DNA of 31,299 nt from Oscillospiraceae bacterium. Its GTDB lineage: Bacteria > Bacillota > Clostridia > Oscillospirales > Ruminococcaceae. This document shows, in pieces, positions 16,624-23,752 of this stretch; position 1 is the first letter of the stretch, and the number at the start of each line of letters is the position of its first letter. The position numbers were made by a program, and so were the translations under genes. Under the pieces are notes generated by a model, which was not told the origin of the DNA, ran no database searches, and saw only the letters and a list, made by a program, of their open reading frames with translations. Location of the stretch: contig CABIYQ010000020.1 in assembly GCA_902362965.1 (NCBI GenBank), forward strand, positions 1 through 31,299, written 5' to 3'.

Positions 16624-16643
16624 TTTTTTATCGGCGGTTTTTT
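16615..16643 (+). terminator. Terminator at the end of the glycosylase gene
   Basis: AACCGCTGAT / ATCGGCGGTT, a ten-base stem with one G-T pair, and the 3' arm runs into TTTTTT. It includes the last codons and stop of the glycosylase gene and ends 16 bases before the next possible start. Confidence 0.75.
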
Positions 16644-16658
16644 ATATGGGAGGAAAAA

Positions 16659-16811
16659 ATGAAAAAGAGAAAAGCCGAACGGTGTAAAAGCTACAGAAGA
16701 ACAAAAAAGTATTATATAACGATCCATAGCTGTGAGCGTTACGGAAAGCTGAAAAATCATCAGTCCATTGGGACTGATTTTTTTACGGAAAGAAAAAAGG
16801 AGGCGGTATAA
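16659..16811 (+). CDS. Possible small basic protein, 50 aa
   Basis: ATG 16659 with GGGAGG five bases upstream, stop at 16809-16811. The product is very basic (about one third Lys and Arg). A perfect terminator hairpin (16759-16784) lies within its second half, which speaks against it being an expressed gene of full length. I do not recognise it. The stop codon also overlaps the ribosome-site spacer of the following gene, so translational coupling is possible. Confidence 0.35.
   Translation: MKKRKAERCKSYRRTKKYYITIHSCERYGKLKNHQSIGTDFFTERKKEAV
16759..16784 (+). terminator. Perfect terminator hairpin before virB6/trbL
   Basis: ATCAGTCC-ATTG-GGACTGAT, an eight-base perfect stem, followed by TTTTTT. 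It ends 27 bases before ATG 16812 and nine bases before the AAAGGAGG ribosome site. Confidence 0.85.
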
Positions 16812-17532
16812 ATGTTTGACTGGATAGGAGATGCGTTAAGCTGGGTAGGAGATAAGATATCGGGAGCGGTATCAAGCGTAGGCTCGGCAATTTCCGAAGC
16901 GGTATGGGATATAATGCTTGAATGGCTGTTTAAAACAATTTACGGAGCGGTTGCAGACTTCTTCGGAATGATAAACGGTATGGCGGCGGAAATATTTGAA
17001 CTGAATTGGGTAAATGCATTTTTAAGTTTGTTTTCGTCATTCGGATGGGCGCTGTTCGTGGCAGGACTGGCAGTAGCAGTGTTCGATACTGCGATAGAAT
17101 ACCAGTCGGGCAGGGTAAATATACAAAGTACCTGTCTGAATATTCTGAAAGGTTTTATGGCAGTAAGCCTGTTTACAAAGCTTCCTGTTGCCCTGTATAA
17201 GTTCTGCATAACCTTACAGACCACATTTTCAGATGACTTGATAAGTTCATTTACAGGTTCGGTAAGAGGCAATCTGGGAGATACCGCAAATGTAGTTATT
17301 CGCACTGTGTCTGACAGCTTTTTTACAGACAACACTGCTGTTTCTGGGACTGCTTACATGGCAGACAAATATGCTTTTGGGACTTGGAATAATGCTTTCG
17401 GCAAGTGAAGTTCCGAGAATAGCACAGCAGTTCGGATTGGACACAAGCATAAGATTTAATATGGTAAGTGTTTCAAGTACGGTTAATACAGCTATGCGTG
17501 CAGGAAAATTTGTTACATCAAAATTTGCATAG
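16812..17532 (+). pseudogene. VirB6/TrbL-type channel protein, broken by an out-of-frame internal deletion
   Basis: The first part reads as a TrbL/CD0411-like membrane protein (W-I-G-D-A-L-S-W-V, then helices around A-L-F-V-A-G-L-A-V-A-V-F), good to about 17290. It then continues as non-family sequence to a TGA at 17406-17408. A different frame, open from 17296 to TAG 17530-17532, encodes the typical C-terminal part: L-C-L-T-A-F-L-Q-T-T-L-L-F-L-G then M-L-S-A-S-E-V-P-R-I-A-Q-Q-F-G-L-D-T-S. The usual middle segment with a V-P-R-G-Y motif and further helices is absent, so about 50-80 codons appear deleted with loss of frame. A polytopic inner channel subunit is thus probably missing. Family comparison is from memory. 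Confidence 0.8.
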
Positions 17533-17541
17533 GAGGTTTTT

Positions 17542-17802
17542 ATGAAAACATATATATATCCGCAGAATCTGAAAGCGGCTTCAAGACTGTGGCTGTGGAG
17601 CATAAAGGATTTTCTGATAATATGTATAGGACTGATATTATCGGTTGTGATATTAACGCAGATATGGTCGTTTATACCATTTGGAATAACGGCAATGTTT
17701 GCGTTTTTGTCTATACGCATGGAGGAAACAACGATAATGGATTATATATTCTGTGCGTTTAAATTTTTTGTGACATCACAGCAGCTATATTATTGGAGGT
17801 AA
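17542..17802 (+). CDS. PrgI-family membrane protein
   Basis: 86 aa, starting ATG 17542 after AGGAGG, nine bases beyond the end of the virB6 remnant. Two adjacent membrane helices (about residues 22-42 and 46-58) are flanked by N-terminal Y-I-Y-P-Q-N-L-K and C-terminal Y-Y-W-R, the usual build of PrgI-like proteins that precede VirB4 in Gram-positive ICEs. It likely serves as the VirB3-like partner that holds VirB4 at the membrane. Confidence 0.87.
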   Translation: MKTYIYPQNLKAASRLWLWSIKDFLIICIGLILSVVILTQIWSFIPFGITAMFAFLSIRMEETTIMDYIFCAFKFFVTSQQLYYWR

Positions 17803-17808
17803 AGGAAT

Positions 17809-18399
17809 ATGAAGAAAGTAAAAAATCAGAGAAAAAAATCAACACAGACATTATTAGGCTTACAGACCTTTGGCAAGTACGGACTGAAAACAGATAGGGC
17901 AGAACTTGTGTTTTACAGTGTACAGCCAACAAATATATCGGTATTGTCAGATGAGAATATAGATGTTAAAGTGCATCACTTAATGTCGCTGCTGTCGATG
18001 ATACCCGAACTTGAATTGATATGTCTGGATAGCTGTCAGTGCTTTGACGCAAACAAGCAGAATATTATTCAAAGAATAGAAGATGAAAAAAATCCACAGA
18101 TAAGAAAGATACTTGAATCAGATTTGGAGTTTTTAGACAGTATTCAGGTGGAAATGTCTACGGCAAGACAGTTTCTGTTCTGTCTGAGGATAAGCGATAA
18201 AAAGGAAGGACAGGTATTTCAGCAGATAAACCGTTCGTCAAAGCTGATAGCCGAACACGGATTTGATGTCAGACAGCTGAAAAAGGAGGATATCAAGCGA
18301 ATGCTTGCCATATACTTTGAGGTATCAATGAACGGAGAAGATATATCGGATACAGAGGGAGAAGCATATTTGGAGGTAGCGGTAAATGAAAAAATTTAA
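17809..18399 (+). CDS. Conserved T4SS protein between PrgI and VirB4
   Basis: 196 aa, six bases after the PrgI stop, overlapping VirB4 by 14 bases. No membrane segment. The N-terminus is basic (K-K-V-K-N-Q-R-K-K); after about residue 20 the fold looks mixed alpha/beta, resembling the N-terminal region of VirB4/TraE-type ATPases (G-L-K-T-D-R-A-E-L-V-F-Y-S-V-Q-P-T-N-I-S-V-L). The position is constant in related elements. It may act as a detached VirB4 N-terminal domain; this is inference. Confidence 0.75.
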   Translation: MKKVKNQRKKSTQTLLGLQTFGKYGLKTDRAELVFYSVQPTNISVLSDENIDVKVHHLMSLLSMIPELELICLDSCQCFDANKQNIIQRIEDEKNPQIRKILESDLEFLDSIQVEMSTARQFLFCLRISDKKEGQVFQQINRSSKLIAEHGFDVRQLKKEDIKRMLAIYFEVSMNGEDISDTEGEAYLEVAVNEKI

Positions 18400-20218
18400 G
18401 AGAAAGCCAAAGGTTTTGACACCGGAACAGGCAGAGGAAATAAGAGTACAGGAGTTTTTTGACAGAATATCACCAAGTACAGTGAAGTTTTTTACAGACC
18501 ATTATATATGCGGAAACAGTTACAAAAGTGTGTGGGCGGTAAGGGAATATCCGCCGTCAACGGAAGAACAGGCAATACTGTCACACTTAGCAGACCGAAG
18601 CGGAGTAACACTTAGAATATACAACAGACTGGTAGACAGTTCGGAACAAAGGCAGATAATACAGCATGCAGCAAGGAGAAACAAGCTGATGACAACGGTA
18701 AACGATGTGACCGATTCAATAGAGGCGGAAAACAACTTGAAAGATGTGGTTCAGCTTATAGCAGATCTTAGAAGAAACAAAGAACCGCTTTTGCATACGG
18801 CTGTGTTTATTGAACTGAAAGCAAGTGATGAAGAAAAGCTGAAGGTACTGCAGTCGGATATTTTGATGGAGCTTACCCGTTCAAAGATCACGGTGGACAA
18901 GTTGGTTTTAAGGCAGAAAGAGGGAATGCTGTCGGCATTGCCGTTCGGACACAATGCGTTCGGAACTTTGTTTGAAAGGGTACTTCCTGCAAGCGCTGTG
19001 GCTAATCTGTATCCGTTAAACTATTCAGGCAAAACCGATGAAAAAGGCTTTTATATCGGACGAGATAAATTCGGCACAAATATTCTTGTGGACTTCGATA
19101 AGCGGAGTGATGACAAGACCAATGCAAATGTTCTTATTCTCGGAAACAGCGGACAGGGTAAGTCGTATCTTATGAAGCTTGTGCTGACAAATATGAGGGA
19201 GTCTGGGAAATCGATAATTTGCCTTGATCCCGAAGCAGAGTATGAGGACTTGACTAATAACTTAGGTGGTACTTACCTTGATCTTATGTCGGGAGAATAT
19301 ATGATAAATCCGTTAGAGCCGAAAACTTGGGGAGAAGCTGAGCGAGATAAGGAATCGCCGGAAGCGTTTAGAAAGGTAACAAGGTTAAGTCAGCACATAA
19401 GCTATCTAAAAGACTTTTTCAGAACTTACAAAGATTTTACCGATGCAGAGATCGATACAATTGAAATTATGTTAATGAAGTTGTATGCGAGATTTGATAT
19501 AGACGATCTTACCAATCTTGATAAGCTGAAAGCCACTGACTATCCTGTTATGGAGGATTTATATAACCTCATTGAAAAAGAATATATGATATTCGACCAT
19601 GAGAAAAAGCATCTGTATACAGAAGAAAACTTACAGAACATATGTCTGGGACTGCACTCCATGTGCAAAGGAGCGGAAAGCAAATATTTTAACGGTCATA
19701 CGAATATAAAGGACAGTGAGTTTTTATGTTTCGGTGTGAAAGGCTTAATGGACACAAACAAAAAGCTTAAGGATACCTTGCTGTTTAACATTCTCAGCTA
19801 TATGAGTAATCAGCTGCTGAGCAGAGGCAATACCGTTGCGGCAATAGACGAGCTTTACCTCTTTTTAAGCAATCTGACTGCTATTGAATATATAAGAAAC
19901 GCCATGAAACGTGTTCGTAAAAAAGAGTCCTCGATAGTGATAGCTTCACAGAATATCGAGGACTTTCTGCTGCCTGAAATCAAGGAATTTACAAAGCCGC
20001 TGTTTTCGATCCCAACGCATCAGTTCTATTTTAATCCCGGAAATATTGAGGTACAGGCGTTTATTGACACACTGCAGTTAGAAATGTCAGAGTATGATTT
20101 AGTTAAATATCCTGCAAGGGGTTCGTGTCTGTATCGGTGCGGAAACGAGAGATATCTGTTACAGGTAATAGCTTCCGATCATAAGGCTAATCTGTTCGGT
20201 AAGGCAGGAGGAAGATAA
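18386..20218 (+). CDS. virB4: VirB4-type conjugation ATPase
   Basis: 610 aa. Walker A is G-N-S-G-Q-G-K-S (253-260). Walker B is in A-A-I-D-E-L-Y-L-F, with the following R-K-K-E-S-S-I-V-I-A-S-Q-N-I-E-D-F typical of the family, and a C-terminal P-A-R-G-S-C-L-Y-R-C. The N-terminal 200 residues are the non-ATPase domain. It powers assembly of the type IV channel together with VirD4. The length is normal for this ICE group and the gene seems intact, in contrast to virB6. The start overlaps the upstream gene by 14 bases. Confidence 0.95.
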   Translation: MKKFKRKPKVLTPEQAEEIRVQEFFDRISPSTVKFFTDHYICGNSYKSVWAVREYPPSTEEQAILSHLADRSGVTLRIYNRLVDSSEQRQIIQHAARRNKLMTTVNDVTDSIEAENNLKDVVQLIADLRRNKEPLLHTAVFIELKASDEEKLKVLQSDILMELTRSKITVDKLVLRQKEGMLSALPFGHNAFGTLFERVLPASAVANLYPLNYSGKTDEKGFYIGRDKFGTNILVDFDKRSDDKTNANVLILGNSGQGKSYLMKLVLTNMRESGKSIICLDPEAEYEDLTNNLGGTYLDLMSGEYMINPLEPKTWGEAERDKESPEAFRKVTRLSQHISYLKDFFRTYKDFTDAEIDTIEIMLMKLYARFDIDDLTNLDKLKATDYPVMEDLYNLIEKEYMIFDHEKKHLYTEENLQNICLGLHSMCKGAESKYFNGHTNIKDSEFLCFGVKGLMDTNKKLKDTLLFNILSYMSNQLLSRGNTVAAIDELYLFLSNLTAIEYIRNAMKRVRKKESSIVIASQNIEDFLLPEIKEFTKPLFSIPTHQFYFNPGNIEVQAFIDTLQLEMSEYDLVKYPARGSCLYRCGNERYLLQVIASDHKANLFGKAGGR

Positions 20219-20326
20219 ACATGAAATATTCTTTAATGTTAGTAGTAAAATGTGGTATAATGATAGGCGATATAAAAACGCTTATTAATTAAGTAAACGA
20301 GCATATAATGATCTTAATTTTGATAC

Positions 20327-20355
20327 TTGATTATACTTGTAAAATATAGTATAAT
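20327..20355 (+). promoter_or_regulatory. Sigma-A promoter of the mntA-hepT cassette
   Basis: TTGATT (20327-20332), a 17-base spacer and a perfect TATAAT (20350-20355), 40 bases before ATG 20396. A second TATAAT-like hexamer is near 20256-20261. The 177 bases after virB4 also hold a 23-codon frame (20221-20292) with no clear ribosome site, regarded as chance. Confidence 0.75.
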
Positions 20356-20395
20356 AAAATAGAGAAAACAAATTGCATTAAAGGAGGAATCAAAC

Positions 20396-20704
20396 ATGAC
20401 GAATAGAATATATAAAATTTCAGAAATAAAGGAAATTGTTTCGCCTATTGCACAGAAATACGGAGCAGAGAGAATCTATCTGTTTGGTTCTTACGCTAAA
20501 GGAGAAGCTACATCTCAAAGTGATATTGATTTGAGAATTGATAAGGGCAAAATCTGCGGAATGCTTGCATTAAGTGGATTAAGAGTTGATTTGCTGGAAC
20601 AATTTCAGAAAAATGTTGATTTATTAACAACCGGAAGTTTAGACAAGGATTTTTTACGGAGTATAGAAAATGAGGAGGTTCTGATTTATGGGGAAAAGCA
20701 GTAA
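20396..20704 (+). CDS. mntA: MntA-type nucleotidyltransferase antitoxin
   Basis: 102 aa, start ATG 20396 eleven bases after AAAGGAGG. The minimal nucleotidyltransferase signature GSX10DXD is complete: Gly31-Ser32 and Asp43-x-Asp45 in L-F-G-S-Y ... S-D-I-D-L. In known pairs MntA transfers AMP to a tyrosine of its partner HepT and so silences it. It overlaps hepT by 17 bases, the typical order. The cassette sits between virB4 and the wall hydrolase gene and has its own promoter, so it is probably a maintenance or defence module carried by the element. Confidence 0.92.
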   Translation: MTNRIYKISEIKEIVSPIAQKYGAERIYLFGSYAKGEATSQSDIDLRIDKGKICGMLALSGLRVDLLEQFQKNVDLLTTGSLDKDFLRSIENEEVLIYGEKQ

Positions 20705-21128
20705 ATCAAATAACCAATTACTAAAGCATATAATATCGTATGCAAATCAGATTGATGAAGCAAATCAAATGTTTAATGCTGATAAAAATGAACTTGAAAA
20801 TAATTCGGTATATAGAAATTCGATTGCTTTATGTTTGCTTCAAATAGGAGAGCTTGCAAACAAATTAACAGATGATTATAAAGAATCAACTGAAGATCAG
20901 ATACCATGGAAAGCAGTAAGAGGTCTGAGAAATATTGTTGCACATGAATACGGTCATATTGATTGTCAGTCTCTTTGGGAAACGATTCAAACAGATGTAC
21001 CTGTATTAAAAGAATTTTGTGAAAGAGAGATTGCGTTATTTGAAAAAATAAAGTCTTCGGAATATGAAAAACAATATGAAGATTTAACAGAAACCGAAGA
21101 AATGGATTTTGAGATGAAAATGGAATAG
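20688..21128 (+). CDS. hepT: HepT-type HEPN toxin
   Basis: 146 aa from ATG 20688 with GAGG upstream inside mntA. The HEPN RNase motif RX4HXY is complete: Arg81, His86 and Tyr88 in R-N-I-V-A-H-E-Y; Tyr88 is the residue that MntA modifies in studied pairs. Four-helix build, with the I-G-E-L-A-N-K-L helix typical of the family. The last 15 residues are an acidic Met-rich extension (T-E-T-E-E-M-D-F-E-M-K-M-E) that HepT proteins do not normally carry and that matches the tails of other proteins in this element. Confidence 0.92.
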   Translation: MGKSSKSNNQLLKHIISYANQIDEANQMFNADKNELENNSVYRNSIALCLLQIGELANKLTDDYKESTEDQIPWKAVRGLRNIVAHEYGHIDCQSLWETIQTDVPVLKEFCEREIALFEKIKSSEYEKQYEDLTETEEMDFEMKME

Positions 21129-21140
21129 GAACATAAATGA

Positions 21141-21164
21141 AAGCCGCATAATGCGGCTTTTTTT
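21141..21164 (+). terminator. Perfect terminator after hepT, before the wall hydrolase gene
   Basis: AGCCGCAT-A-ATGCGGCT with a run of seven T. It ends 27 bases before ATG 21191 and 13 bases before the GGAGGG ribosome site of that gene. Confidence 0.85.
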
Positions 21165-21190
21165 ATTGTGCTGAAAAGGAGGGAAAAGCA

Positions 21191-22759
21191 ATGAGTATAA
21201 CGGCAGGAGCAATAGCCAAAAAGGTAGCGGTGATATTGGCAAAGGATAAGCGGACATGGAAGGTAGTTGGATTTCTAGCAGCGATGATAATAGCCATAGC
21301 CTTGCTTCCTGTGATGGTTTTATTGGCAATAGGAAATCAGATTTCATCAGCAGAAACGCAGAATATAGATTATTCTGCATATGTTCAAAATCTGAGCGCT
21401 GAGCAGAAATCTCAGCTTTCACAAATGGAATCGGACGGTAAAGCAATTGCAGATGAGCTGTCAAAGCTCGGTCTTAAAACACAGACCGTAAAAGCACAGA
21501 TGATTTACCTCACCTATTTTGATTCTGTAAAGCAGGGTGAGAATTTTTTTACTGATTACTGTACCTGTTTTAAAGAGAAGGATAATAAAAAGCTGATTGA
21601 AAATTTGAATAAGAAGTACGGACTGAAAATCAGCTATGAAGAATTTATGAGATCATATTCTGTGATTGCAAATGTCAGTATTGACAGCAATCTGTTTTTA
21701 AATCTTGATGTGAAAAACAACATTGACTTAGCGAGGTGGGCAGAAAACGCATATGCAACTCAATGGGGATATGTTCCTTATACAGACGGAAATGTTCTGA
21801 CAGAAGAAAAATACAAGGCTCTGAAAGAAAAATACCCAAAGGATATCACAGAAGAATATGATAAGTGGCAAAGCCGAAGAACGACAGATAACTATAACTT
21901 ACTGAAATCATATCTGTGGTACGACAGCAAAAGCAGAACGATATCAGAGGATAATTATTCGATTTCCGATATGACTGTTCAGGAACTGTATAACTCGGCA
22001 TCAGTCAAAGGAAGTATGGATAAGCTTCCCGATACAGTCGGTACTGCTGTTATAAACGGCAATATCATTGGAATATATATCGGCGGAGGTAATGTGGTAT
22101 ATGCGAAATCTGTTACGGACGGAGTGGTTAAAGAGTCTGTAAAGAATTCATCATGGAAAGCGTGGTTTGAAATACCGTGGATAGAGTACGGGGAGGAAAA
22201 GAATTTTAATAATGAAATTCAGTTTGATGAATATGACAAAGCCAAGAAAAACAATCTGGGACTTGTCCAATGGGCAATTCAAGCTCACGAAAACGGTTGG
22301 GGATATGTCTATGGTACATACGGAAATGTTCTTACCGAATCAATACTTCAGGACAGAGCTTCAGTGTTTGGGGGAGAAGTAACAAGCTACATGGACTTTA
22401 TCCGTTCAAACTGGCTTGGCAAGAGGACGGCAGATTGCGTTGGATTGATTAAAGGATACGGCTGGTATGACAGTAAATCAGGTAAGATAACGGTTGGTTC
22501 TAATGGTATGGCAGATGTGGGAGCAAACGGAATGTTTGAAAATGCCAAGGTTAAAGGTACGATAGACACTATACCGGAAGTTCCCGGACTTGCTGTTTGG
22601 AGTGACGGTCACATCGGAATCTATATCGGAAACGGAGAGGTGATCGAAGCCATGAATACGCTGAGAGGTGTTACCAGAACCAAGCTTGCAGGACGTGAGT
22701 GGACTCATTGGTTGCAGATTCCGTACATCAGTTATGTAGAGAAAAAGGAGAAGAAGTAA
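21191..22759 (+). CDS. Membrane-anchored bimodular NlpC/P60-like wall hydrolase
   Basis: 522 aa. A membrane helix lies at about residues 27-47. Residues about 55-160 hold a helical region, possibly the remnant of a lysozyme-like domain. Two paralogous NlpC/P60-like modules follow, about 178-345 and 358-518. The second has Cys416 in T-A-D-C-V-G-L and His474 in D-G-H-I-G-I-Y, as expected for a cysteine peptidase cutting peptidoglycan stem peptides. In the first the matching residues are Asn234 and Ile292, so it should be inactive and may bind wall or substrate. Its place in the operon matches the CwlT/Orf14-type hydrolase that opens the wall for the T4SS channel. ATG 21191 follows GGAGGG by eight bases. 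Confidence 0.88.
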   Translation: MSITAGAIAKKVAVILAKDKRTWKVVGFLAAMIIAIALLPVMVLLAIGNQISSAETQNIDYSAYVQNLSAEQKSQLSQMESDGKAIADELSKLGLKTQTVKAQMIYLTYFDSVKQGENFFTDYCTCFKEKDNKKLIENLNKKYGLKISYEEFMRSYSVIANVSIDSNLFLNLDVKNNIDLARWAENAYATQWGYVPYTDGNVLTEEKYKALKEKYPKDITEEYDKWQSRRTTDNYNLLKSYLWYDSKSRTISEDNYSISDMTVQELYNSASVKGSMDKLPDTVGTAVINGNIIGIYIGGGNVVYAKSVTDGVVKESVKNSSWKAWFEIPWIEYGEEKNFNNEIQFDEYDKAKKNNLGLVQWAIQAHENGWGYVYGTYGNVLTESILQDRASVFGGEVTSYMDFIRSNWLGKRTADCVGLIKGYGWYDSKSGKITVGSNGMADVGANGMFENAKVKGTIDTIPEVPGLAVWSDGHIGIYIGNGEVIEAMNTLRGVTRTKLAGREWTHWLQIPYISYVEKKEKK

Positions 22760-22995
22760 TGAAAAAGAACGTAAGCATAAGCATTGATTGTGAAAAATTA
22801 TCGGCGTTGGAAATGTACTTAGGACAGAAAAATTTGAATCTGTCGGATGAGCTTGATAAGTGCATTGAATCGTTGTATCAAAAGAATGTACCTCAGAATG
22901 TGAGAGATTTCCTGAAAATGAAAGAGTCAGCCAAGCCGTCACGCAAGACAAAAAATACTGCTCCTGTGGAATCAGAATATCAATCGGAGAAGTAA
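22759..22995 (+). CDS. Small ICE protein, DUF6103-like
   Basis: 78 aa, ATG 22759 overlapping the hydrolase stop (TAATG), with AAGGAG about nine bases upstream. Pattern: a short beta start K-K-N-V-S-I-S-I-D, helix E-K-L-S-A-L-E-M-Y-L, then V-P-x-N-V-R-D-F-L and a basic tail. This matches my memory of DUF6103, found just before oriT and the relaxase in Clostridia ICEs. It could be a ribbon-helix-helix-like relaxosome or T4SS accessory; unproven. Confidence 0.75.
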   Translation: MKKNVSISIDCEKLSALEMYLGQKNLNLSDELDKCIESLYQKNVPQNVRDFLKMKESAKPSRKTKNTAPVESEYQSEK

Positions 22996-23278
22996 CTCGC
23001 CACGTGTCGCACGACAATGCCTTTTGTAAGGCTTTTACAAGGTAGGTGGGGTAAGTTACCCCATAGGTTTGTCGGGGCAAATTTCGGGCATTTGTCGCAA
23101 AGTTTGAGAAAGCGAATAGAGGATAGGTTTGATGGAAATCGAACCTTTTTTTGTTTGCTGGTTAAAGTTTTGGCGTCAAAGTTGCCGCCAAAACAATTAC
23201 AGCAACGGGCAAAGCCCGCTGCTTAGGGGTTTGAGAGAGTCAGATAAATGGAGTCAAAAAGGGAGGTTTGAAAAAATT
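22996..23278 (+). other. oriT: Putative origin of transfer (oriT) region
   Basis: 283 bases without a credible gene, directly upstream of the RHH accessory and relaxase genes, and unusually rich in inverted repeats: TTGTAA-5-TTACAA (23024-23040), GGGGTAA-G-TTACCCC (23048-23062), a nine-base perfect repeat GTTTTGGCG-10-CGCCAAAAC (23167-23194) and AGCA-x-CGGGC-AAA-GCCCG-x-TGCT (23201-23223) followed by TAGGGG. A terminator is embedded (23125-23152). Relaxases usually nick next to such repeats. The nick site itself cannot be placed by eye. Confidence 0.65.
23125..23152 (+). terminator. Terminator inside the oriT region
   Basis: AGGTTTGAT-GGAA-ATCGAACCT with one G-T pair and a run of seven T. 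It would stop transcription from the upstream transfer genes before the relaxase operon and might keep the origin free of transcripts. Confidence 0.7.
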
Positions 23279-23752
23279 ATGGAGTCAAATTTGCAGAAAA
23301 AAAGAGAAAGCTCCGAAGATACGGAGCTTTCCAATGGAGTCACAGAGGAAAAAATCAAATTTCCGCTGTATGTATATCCCGATACAATGGAAAAGGTGGA
23401 TATGCTGTATAAGTTTGATAACTGCAGTTCAAGAACTGAGTTTATTGAAAAGGCAGTGCGTTTTTACTGCGGTTATCTTCTCAATAAGGAAAGTACGGCA
23501 ACAGAATTTATTGCACCTCAGCTTGCTTCAATAACAGAGGGTATAGTAAAAGGGAGCGAACAAAAATTATCAAGGTCATTATTCAAGTTGGCGGTTGAAG
23601 TGGGAGCATTAACTGATTTGGTAGCGGCGATAAATGAAATAGATGACGATACTCTTCATAAGCTTAGAATTATGTGTGTTGATGAGGTCAAGCGTATCAA
23701 CGGTATAATTAATTTTGAAAAAGCTGTGAGGTATCAGAGGAGTGATGAGTAA
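23279..23752 (+). CDS. Ribbon-helix-helix relaxosome accessory protein
   Basis: 157 aa from ATG 23279, twelve bases after GGGAGG; longer upstream frames run through the oriT repeats and are rejected. The core (E-K-I-K-F-P-L-Y-V-Y then S-S-R-T-E-F-I-E-K-A-V-R-F-Y-C) is a ribbon-helix-helix DNA-binding fold; the rest is helical. Such proteins bind oriT repeats and recruit the relaxase (MobC-like role). The stop overlaps the relaxase ATG by one base. The N-terminal 25 residues are charged and probably disordered. Confidence 0.8.
   Translation: MESNLQKKRESSEDTELSNGVTEEKIKFPLYVYPDTMEKVDMLYKFDNCSSRTEFIEKAVRFYCGYLLNKESTATEFIAPQLASITEGIVKGSEQKLSRSLFKLAVEVGALTDLVAAINEIDDDTLHKLRIMCVDEVKRINGIINFEKAVRYQRSDE

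Noticed and set aside
20221..20292. 23-codon frame after virB4
   Set aside because: No ribosome site, hydrophobic low-information sequence, overlaps promoter-like elements.
23017..23278. Reading frames through the oriT repeats, including extension of the RHH protein to 23129
   Set aside because: They run through inverted repeats and a terminator and have no ribosome site; ATG 23279 follows GGGAGG.
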